Shown: in pieces, positions 58,624 to 64,000 of the stretch
Position numbering within the stretch: position 1 is the stretch's first letter
How the letters are laid out: every line of letters begins with the position of its first letter
Assembly: GCF_040096055.1 (NCBI RefSeq)
Contig: NZ_JBBMFK010000018.1
Location: forward strand, 5,698 to 69,697
DNA: 64,000 bases
Origin: Pseudoflavonifractor intestinihominis
GTDB taxonomy: Bacteria; Bacillota; Clostridia; Oscillospirales; Oscillospiraceae
Direction of reading: 5' to 3'
Notes under the pieces: generated by a model
Database searches by the model: none
What the model was told of the DNA's origin: nothing
Seen by the model: only the letters and a program-made list of their open reading frames with translations
Position numbers and translations under genes: made by a program

Positions 58624-58674
58624 TTAGCCGAAGTAGCGCTTCAGCAGGCCCTCGAAGGCCTTGCCGTGGCGGGC
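58624..58674 (-). pseudogene. rubrerythrin-like C-terminal fragment
   Basis: The minus frame reads ARHGKAFEGLLKRYFG-stop, the ending of rubrerythrins (the last diiron helix). The rest of the gene is missing; sequence to its right (58680-58800) is unrelated. It marks a break where host DNA was replaced or rearranged. Confidence 0.55.
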
Positions 58675-58796
58675 CGCTCCCCTTGGGACCTGTCCCATGG
58701 GGGCCCCGCTGATTTCATCTGCTCGGGCGGAGTGAATCCGCCCGGCATCGAGGTTTTGCCTCCGGCAAAACGCTCGGTGACGAGGTCCGCCACAGC

Positions 58797-58817
58797 AAAA
58801 AAATCCCCGGACCTTGG
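58797..58817 (+). repeat. second copy of the AAAAATCCCCGGACCTT sequence
   Basis: The same bases as the 5' arm of the terminator at 58577-58597. The two copies enclose the rubrerythrin tail and 120 bases of unassigned DNA, right before the composition turns AT-rich. It may be a duplication left by the arrival of the island. Confidence 0.45.
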
Positions 58818-58880
58818 CCTAACAGTGATAAGGAACTAAATCACTTATCAGCTGTTAGCTGACGGTTTTCGGGTGCATAT

Positions 58881-58926
58881 GAAACTCCCGTCTGATTCCA
58901 TAGAGGAATTGGACGGGAGTTTTTAT
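58881..58926. terminator. terminator at the island edge
   Basis: AAACTCCCGTC pairs with GACGGGAGTTTTT. It isolates the AT-rich operon from upstream transcription. The rest of 58818-59032 shows no gene; a TCAGCT/AGCTGA repeat lies at about 58848-58862. Confidence 0.7.
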
Positions 58927-59034
58927 TGTTAAGAAACCCAATATCGGAGTTTCAACAGTTTCAAATGATGCTAAAAAAGCTCTTAACTTAGAATCAGGAT
59001 AATTTCCGTTTTAAGGCAGGTTAAAACATCGGCT

Positions 59035-59108
59035 ATGCAAATTGGCATCAATATTCTTATGCAAATTTGCATAAGAATATTGACATTTGAAAAATAATGC
59101 GATAATAT
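59035..59108 (+). promoter_or_regulatory. operator/promoter of the GTPase operon with a 34-bp perfect palindrome
   Basis: CAATATTCTTATGCAAA (59049-59065) and its exact inverted partner (59066-59082) form a 34-bp perfect palindrome. The core ATGCAAATTTGCAT recurs as ATGCAAATTGGCAT at 59035-59048, starting 24 bases earlier. The palindrome overlaps TTGACA (59080-59085), with TAATAT at 17 bases (59103-59108). It is a strong candidate binding site for the HTH domain at the N-terminus of the GTPase encoded directly downstream. Confidence 0.75.
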
Positions 59109-59140
59109 ATAGTCGAAAAAATCCAAAAGGAGGACTTTTT

Positions 59141-61321
59141 ATGGACTTAAAATCTTTCCGAGAGGACAAGCTTAAAATAAAAACTCAGTCTGCCTTTGCA
59201 GAATTGATTGGTGTTGAACAATCCAGTATCTCCCGCTGGGAAAAAGATCCCGATAGTATTCCGTTCCAGATTATCCAGCGGATTCTCGAAAAAACTGGTG
59301 CTTCTTACGAAGAACTTACAGGTTGGAAAAAGCCGATTCCTGATCCGCTCAATGTAGAGGACACATGGAAAAAAGCGGATTTTACTAAGTACACACTGAG
59401 CGAATATATCGCCAATGCACTTGAGCAAATTGAGTTGCCCGAAGAAGATAGAAAGGCATACATCGATGATTTAAGCGCCGGTATCAATGCCAGCCTTATC
59501 AAACCAAAAGTTGCAATTGTTGGCCGCTCTGATACTGGTAAAAGCACATTGATCAACGCTTTGCTCGGAGTTGACAAGATGCCCACTTCTTGGACACCGA
59601 CAACCTCAATCGCTGTTTACATTAAGCATATATCTGATCGTCCTACTTTTATTGAAGAAGATGCATGGGTATTTACTAATCATCTTGGCAACGAGAACAT
59701 GTGGAATGAGCGCCAACTCTACGATGAGGAGTATTGTCGCTCTTGGAAAATTGCAGCGGGCGGAGTTGAGATACTTCGATCTTTTGGCACTCGTCAGGGT
59801 GAAAACTATGACAAAGAGGCGGGGGCTGCAGTTATCTTCCTTGATGCGCCAGTTCTAAAGATCTGCGATATCGTTGATCTGCCCGGTTTTGGAACTGAAA
59901 CAGAAAGTGACGATAACATCACGTTTGCTGCAGCACAGAAGTCCGATATAATTATTTATCTGTCTCAGGCAAACGGCTTTATGAGAATTGAGGATATTAC
60001 ATATCTCAAGCGCAATATCAGTGAATTGCCAGTGTGGGAGGATAAGAGTAGCAATACGCTCAGTCCTCTGTGCAACCTATTTATCGTCGCATCCCAGGCT
60101 CATACGGTTAACAACGGCAACCGTACTCAACTGGCAGAGATACTCGATGTTGGCTGTAAAAATCTACTCAAAACGCTCCCGAATGGATATTGGGCTGAGA
60201 GGGAAAAAGCATCTAACCATGTGTATGTTAATGATGGGTATGCTGAACTTCGTGCACGGTTCTTCGCTTATACCACCGATATTCCTGATATTTGCAAGCC
60301 GTTTAATGAGAAGCTTACGGAAATTCTCGAAGTTCTTCCCACAATTATTAACGAAAGAACAAAATCTTTTGTCAGAAGCTATGTGGCTTCTCGCAAGCCC
60401 AATCTCATTGATGAGATTCAAAAATACGAAGGGATTGTTGCCGAAAGAGATAAATATGAGTCGTTACTAAGAGAAATTGAAAGCAATGAACTTTCGAGAG
60501 TTCGTGATAATGATGCGCGAAAGACAAATGTCCGTGCTGAAATTTCCCGCCTGCAAGTGGGCTCTATTGACGAATTTAGTTCGTACGTTTCTAGCGTCAT
60601 CAATGTCGATGCTCTGGTTAAGCTAATGCGTGAGAAGGGCATAAAAAACAAGAAAGATGATGTTGAACTCTTCGGAAGTTCTCTCCAAAGTATGTTGCAG
60701 GCTGAGTGTGAGTCTATATTGAAATCAAAGTCTGAGACGCTTTCAAAAACAGCAAAAGACTATATTGCCGCTTTTTCTGAGAGCATAGCAAAGCCGTTTG
60801 AAGATAACAGCATCAACGTTGATTTTGATGCAGGCTGGGCCTTTGCGTCTGCATTGTCTGCACTAGGGATGATCGGCGGCTTTGGCACATTCCTTGCAAG
60901 TACGGTTTCTGGAGTACTTCTGTTTGTAGGTGCAGGTCACCTTATAGGTACATCCATTTGGGCTGGTGTAATAACTTCTTCAATTTTTGGACCAATAGGA
61001 ATCGCAGTTGGGCTTCTTATTGCCGGTGGCTTGGGCATTGCAAAGCTTTTCGGCGGAGGATGGGAAAAGAGTGTTGCAAAGAAAATTGTAGCAGCAGTCG
61101 AAGAAAATAATATTCCCACCAAATACAGAGAAGGAATTACTCAGTACTGGGCGCAGACAGAATCTGCATTCGAACAAGCTGCGGCAAAACTGGACAAAGA
61201 TTGGAATGCATATGTTATGAATCTGAGACAGATGATCAACAGCTATAATATCAACGAAATCCAGCACAGGATTGTTGCACTTAAGTTTTTATCAGATTTT
61301 TTCGACAATATCCCGTTGTAA
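59141..61321 (+). CDS. HTH-dynamin-like GTPase
   Basis: 726 residues. Residues 1-60 form an XRE-type helix-turn-helix (TQSAFAELIGVEQSSISRWE). A dynamin-type GTPase follows: P-loop GRSDTGKST at 128-136, switch Thr in TPTTS at 152-156, DLPGFG at 246-251, and a degenerate G4 (NLFIVASQAH). A helical stalk (about 400-560) precedes a hydrophobic paddle (about 565-645, Gly/Ile/Leu-rich) for membrane insertion. The fusion of a DNA-binding domain with a membrane-remodelling GTPase is unusual and suggests autoregulation. The ATG at 59141 follows AAAAGGAGG. It is the first gene of a compact AT-rich operon. Bacterial dynamins of this size often act in phage defence or envelope stress. Confidence 0.8.
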   Translation: MDLKSFREDKLKIKTQSAFAELIGVEQSSISRWEKDPDSIPFQIIQRILEKTGASYEELTGWKKPIPDPLNVEDTWKKADFTKYTLSEYIANALEQIELPEEDRKAYIDDLSAGINASLIKPKVAIVGRSDTGKSTLINALLGVDKMPTSWTPTTSIAVYIKHISDRPTFIEEDAWVFTNHLGNENMWNERQLYDEEYCRSWKIAAGGVEILRSFGTRQGENYDKEAGAAVIFLDAPVLKICDIVDLPGFGTETESDDNITFAAAQKSDIIIYLSQANGFMRIEDITYLKRNISELPVWEDKSSNTLSPLCNLFIVASQAHTVNNGNRTQLAEILDVGCKNLLKTLPNGYWAEREKASNHVYVNDGYAELRARFFAYTTDIPDICKPFNEKLTEILEVLPTIINERTKSFVRSYVASRKPNLIDEIQKYEGIVAERDKYESLLREIESNELSRVRDNDARKTNVRAEISRLQVGSIDEFSSYVSSVINVDALVKLMREKGIKNKKDDVELFGSSLQSMLQAECESILKSKSETLSKTAKDYIAAFSESIAKPFEDNSINVDFDAGWAFASALSALGMIGGFGTFLASTVSGVLLFVGAGHLIGTSIWAGVITSSIFGPIGIAVGLLIAGGLGIAKLFGGGWEKSVAKKIVAAVEENNIPTKYREGITQYWAQTESAFEQAAAKLDKDWNAYVMNLRQMINSYNINEIQHRIVALKFLSDFFDNIPL

Positions 61322-61375
61322 AATACTGGTTTATGAACCTTTACAATTGGGATACAATTGAAGGAGGTTAACTAA

Positions 61376-62203
61376 ATGTTGGCGCTTTTTAACAGCTATA
61401 AAGACGCAGGAAGAATATCAGAGGCTTTGATGGTTGGGCGAAATGCGTTCAACCGTAATCCTGATAGTTCCGAAATTTTTGATGCATACTTTGCTTACCT
61501 GTGCACCCTCGCAGAAACGCTTCCCTCATTTGCGGATAGGTCTCATTTCGCTGAGCAGGCAGGGGTGGCTTTGGCATTCTATACCGAAAATGCTATTCTT
61601 ACCGAAACGGTCGTTTCCGATATTGCAGCCTACCAGTCTCGTCTTGACACTATCTGTGCCGAAATTTCCAATGTCCAGCAAGCAAAGGCTGACAGAGAAA
61701 ACGAGGAAATTGAGCGCCATAATTCCGAGTGTCTCAAGAAACTCTATGCTCTTAAGGACAAATTGCAGGCGGTTTCTGCTCAGGCAGATTTTGATGCCAT
61801 TTTAGCACAAATTGGGCAGGTTGATGCTGAGATTGACAAAGATAGCTTTACTCGTGAACAGAGCGATGCTTACGATGCGCTCACCAAAGATCATACCGAA
61901 CTTATTAGTTCCAAAATGCGTGAGCTGGAATATAAAAAGAATGTCGCTTATAACAAGCAGGCTGCTGAATCCTTTGCGAAGGCATTTAGCCAGTTCCGTA
62001 ACAACGAGGGAAAATATAAGAACCAAACCCAATTGTTTTCGCTGGTGTCTACAACGCTGTTCTCTTATGATGCATCCCGCCTATTTAACGAAACGCTGAT
62101 TTACTACAATCATGTTTATTCCTACATCTTCAGCAAGTTGGATGACGATGGAAAGCTTGCGCTTACCCGATTTTCTATCGAGTGCGAGCGGAAATTGAGG
62201 TGA
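61376..62203 (+). CDS. coiled-coil/TPR-like partner protein
   Basis: 275 residues. An N-terminal TPR-like region (MLALFNSYKDAGRISEALMV, NPDSSEIFDAYFAYLC) is followed by a long coiled coil (about 95-200, heptads such as RENEEIERHNSECLKKLYAL) and a helical C-terminus. There is no enzymatic motif. It begins 54 bases after the GTPase with GGAGG and ends 4 bases before the HNH/TM gene. It could be the adapter that joins the GTPase to the HNH/TM protein, as in multi-component defence systems; this is inferred from order alone. Confidence 0.65.
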   Translation: MLALFNSYKDAGRISEALMVGRNAFNRNPDSSEIFDAYFAYLCTLAETLPSFADRSHFAEQAGVALAFYTENAILTETVVSDIAAYQSRLDTICAEISNVQQAKADRENEEIERHNSECLKKLYALKDKLQAVSAQADFDAILAQIGQVDAEIDKDSFTREQSDAYDALTKDHTELISSKMRELEYKKNVAYNKQAAESFAKAFSQFRNNEGKYKNQTQLFSLVSTTLFSYDASRLFNETLIYYNHVYSYIFSKLDDDGKLALTRFSIECERKLR

Positions 62204-62207
62204 GCAT

Positions 62208-63434
62208 ATGCTTACGGCAATAAAGAACAACCGAAGTCTTTCTTTCTACCAACAACCAACCATTTCACATCAGAGTAAAATCTCAACATCTTATACAGGT
62301 GGTATCGGTTCCGTTGCTCTTTCTAATACTTCCTTTCAAACTGCAGCAACAACAACCGGCTTTAATCGTCAATTGAATGAGTTCCTCAATGCATTAAATG
62401 CAGAACGTGAACGGCTTGCCGAAAAAGTTGCCCAAGGTTTAGCACGGGATCCATCATACACTGGTGCCAGAAATGACGGTGTATCATTGGCATGGGACTA
62501 CGAGGCTGCTGATATTAAGATGGGCGGTAGCGGCTCTGAGAATTGGACTACTGCTGAGCAGCAAGAGATTTTAGAAAATCGTCCAGACATAGTTAACAAG
62601 CCAAAAAAAGTTGGCGGAAAAACTATCAATCCTAAGGTTGGCGTCCGTGGTTCGGAAGGGCATCATCAAAAAAATGTTGCAGACCACCCCGAACAGCAAG
62701 CAGACCCAGATAACATTAAGTTTTATAGAACCAAACAGCAACATAAAGAGGAGGGGCACGGAGGAAATTGGCAAAACGAGAGCAATAAACCAGGCACCAA
62801 CAAAAACAAGATGCTTGAGAAAACTAATTCCAAACGTGTTTTCAAGAACGAGCTTCGTGGTTTAGGTATAGCCGTTGCAATCGGTGCGGGACTGGGCATA
62901 ACTGTCGGATTTGTTACTACCTTGGCTCAGTCGGGCGTTACTCCTGATTCTCTCAAATTAGCACTTGCAGAAGGTGCTAAAGGTGGTTTGGAGTCTGGAT
63001 TTTTGGCTGGTGTTGGATACGGAATTGGGCGAACCATCGGTGAAGTAGCGTCAAAAGCGGCTGCAGGTGTTCTCGAAAATATTGGTATAACAATCACCGA
63101 TAATATTTCGAAAATGATCAACATGGGTGTTGTTGGTGCGTTGACTGTTGTTGTGTTCTCTGCATATCAGTTTATCAAACTTAAGCGGAATAATGTTGCA
63201 ACTAAGGATGCGTTAATTCAAGTTGGTAAGCAAGCGCTATTCTCCTTGTCGCTTTTAGCTGTTTCGATAGCGGCGCAAGGTATTTGGGGTGGCGCAGCTG
63301 GAATCATCGTATCGGTGAGTGTTGGTATCATCATGATCACATATTCTGTTGCCGATTCCATACATCAGCGTCACTTTGCAGAAGAGATTCGAGTATATAC
63401 GATAGAAAAATGTTGCCCATCGTTTATTGTGTGA
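62208..63434 (+). CDS. HNH-nuclease-like protein with C-terminal membrane helices
   Basis: 408 residues. Residues 110-188 contain EGHHQKN, DHPEQQADPDNIKFY, QQHKEEGHGGNW: the pattern of HNH/treble-clef nuclease toxins (GHHxN...DPxNI...EH..HxGNW). Ligand candidates are His152, His153, Asn169, His179 and His184. The C-terminal half (about 215-385) is Gly/Ala-rich and hydrophobic with three to five possible membrane helices. In most polymorphic toxins the HNH domain is C-terminal, so this order is odd. In the operon it would be the effector, cutting DNA near the membrane or permeabilising the membrane. It overlaps nothing, but only 4 bases separate it from the coiled-coil gene. Confidence 0.65.
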   Translation: MLTAIKNNRSLSFYQQPTISHQSKISTSYTGGIGSVALSNTSFQTAATTTGFNRQLNEFLNALNAERERLAEKVAQGLARDPSYTGARNDGVSLAWDYEAADIKMGGSGSENWTTAEQQEILENRPDIVNKPKKVGGKTINPKVGVRGSEGHHQKNVADHPEQQADPDNIKFYRTKQQHKEEGHGGNWQNESNKPGTNKNKMLEKTNSKRVFKNELRGLGIAVAIGAGLGITVGFVTTLAQSGVTPDSLKLALAEGAKGGLESGFLAGVGYGIGRTIGEVASKAAAGVLENIGITITDNISKMINMGVVGALTVVVFSAYQFIKLKRNNVATKDALIQVGKQALFSLSLLAVSIAAQGIWGGAAGIIVSVSVGIIMITYSVADSIHQRHFAEEIRVYTIEKCCPSFIV

Positions 63435-63443
63435 GGAGGACAT

Positions 63444-63791
63444 ATGGAATTTTCAAAGTTTGTTGAGAAAGCCATTCTATACGATAAGCGAAATACTTTT
63501 TCTAAATACAACGGAGATTTGGATGGGATTCCAGACGTGCTAAAGAATTTATATCGTGAGAGCAATCCGATTGACGTGGAATTCAATAACATTCGATTTT
63601 TCCCAGTCGAGGAGCTTAGTGATTTACAAGAGGAGTATTCGTATTTGAATGCGCAATTTGTTTTTGCAACCTGCAATGGAGATCCAATTTTCTTACATGA
63701 TGGATGTGTTTACACTGCTCCACATGGTGTAAAGGAACCAAAGTGGGAACTGCTGTCCAAAACTGTAGAGGCATATTTCACAGAGCTATAA
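63444..63791 (+). CDS. SUKH (SMI1/KNR4)-like immunity-type protein
   Basis: 115 residues. The C-terminal part FATCNGDPIFLHDGCVYTAP, then HGVKEPKWELLSKTVEAYFTEL, matches the SUKH fold ending (GDPIxx...vY...HG......a.Sf..fl..L). Members are immunity proteins for nuclease toxins, often HNH types. Its position directly after the HNH/TM gene (9-base gap, GAGGAGG as SD) suggests it neutralises that protein. The short length fits the compact SUKH forms. The binding partner is inferred. Confidence 0.65.
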   Translation: MEFSKFVEKAILYDKRNTFSKYNGDLDGIPDVLKNLYRESNPIDVEFNNIRFFPVEELSDLQEEYSYLNAQFVFATCNGDPIFLHDGCVYTAPHGVKEPKWELLSKTVEAYFTEL

Positions 63792-63798
63792 AACCACG

Positions 63799-63851
63799 AA
63801 AAAGCCCCGGCTGTTCACTCAAAAATGGAGAAACAGTCGGGACTTTGCTTT
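63799..63851 (+). terminator. terminator of the GTPase operon
   Basis: AAAGCCCCGGCTGTT pairs with AAACAGTCGGGACTTT with two weak pairs, followed by GCTTTT. Confidence 0.7.
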
Positions 63852-63853
63852 TC

Positions 63854-64000
63854 TCAATACCACCACGGCAGTTCCAGCCAGAGATTATCCAGCGCCAATG
63901 CTTCGGTTGACCTCGCACGGCTCGGTAGTGTCAAGAATTTTTCGCACTTTGGTTTACAGACTCTGGCGTGAATGAAATCAGCCAGCAATGGAGGTGTCCT
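63854..64000 (-). CDS. partial C-terminal frame of an unknown gene, open at the window edge
   Basis: On the minus strand a frame enters from the right edge and reads 48 residues to a stop, ending STEALALDNLWLELPWWY. I do not recognise it. It may be the end of a convergent gene beyond the island. Confidence 0.3.
   Translation of the reverse strand, partial: RTPPLLADFIHARVCKPKCEKFLTLPSRARSTEALALDNLWLELPWWY

Overview
The window reads as chromosomal DNA of a GC-rich gut Firmicute of the Oscillospiraceae type (Flavonifractor/Lawsonibacter-like). This placement is inferred from codon use, the SLH-anchored surface proteins, the clostridial mobile-element genes and a radical SAM mobile-pair protein; no rRNA or tRNA is present to confirm it. 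I saw no CRISPR array.

Region 1 (1-11190) is most of the maintenance and mobilization module of an integrative element: a DUF6017 replication-type protein (minus strand), a partly deleted ABC exporter pair with a DtxR-type regulator as cargo, a short sigma-70-like protein, three tandem sigma-like paralogues, DUF3847, an oriT-like site, a MobA/MobL (MOBQ) relaxase, a Cys-rich VLP protein, a phage-replisome-organizer-like protein, a DnaC-like loader, TnpW and a terminator. No integrase lies in the window. Region 2 (11190-14920) is a scar zone with a broken radical SAM gene, an IS3-family tail and a radical SAM mobile-pair B gene whose 3' end runs into the IS end. It ends with an ABC exporter preceded by a consensus promoter and a leader peptide with alternating hairpins, laid out like a translational attenuator.

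Region 3 (14955-29171) is host-like: TetR plus a membrane-anchored, domain-permuted GH3 glycosidase; an MBL-fold hydrolase; TIGR04076; an HxlR/flavodoxin pair; a P1B metal ATPase with divergent TetR; a PadR/double-flavodoxin/HD/alpha-beta hydrolase run; and glycogen synthase with a long low-complexity N-terminal tail. Region 4 (29497-49066) holds surface proteins and their likely control: an SLH-anchored subtilase, a 4105-residue Calx-beta/SLH protein, DUF2442, a LuxR/MalT-type regulator and a LysR regulator.

Region 5 (49268-58517) holds a frameshifted MarR gene with a heterodimeric ABC exporter, an arsenic operon (ArsR, ArsP-like permease, thioredoxin-like protein, ArsC), a PNPOx-fold protein and a two-gene envelope unit ending in a zinc-ribbon/TM/repeat protein. 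Region 6 (58620-64000) is visibly AT-rich and looks transferred. After a rubrerythrin tail fragment and duplicated sequence at its edge comes a compact four-gene operon: an HTH-dynamin-like GTPase, a coiled-coil protein, an HNH-nuclease-like/transmembrane protein and a SUKH-like protein. A perfect 34-bp palindrome sits in its promoter. This operon is the best candidate for an undescribed system, plausibly anti-phage or toxin-immunity.
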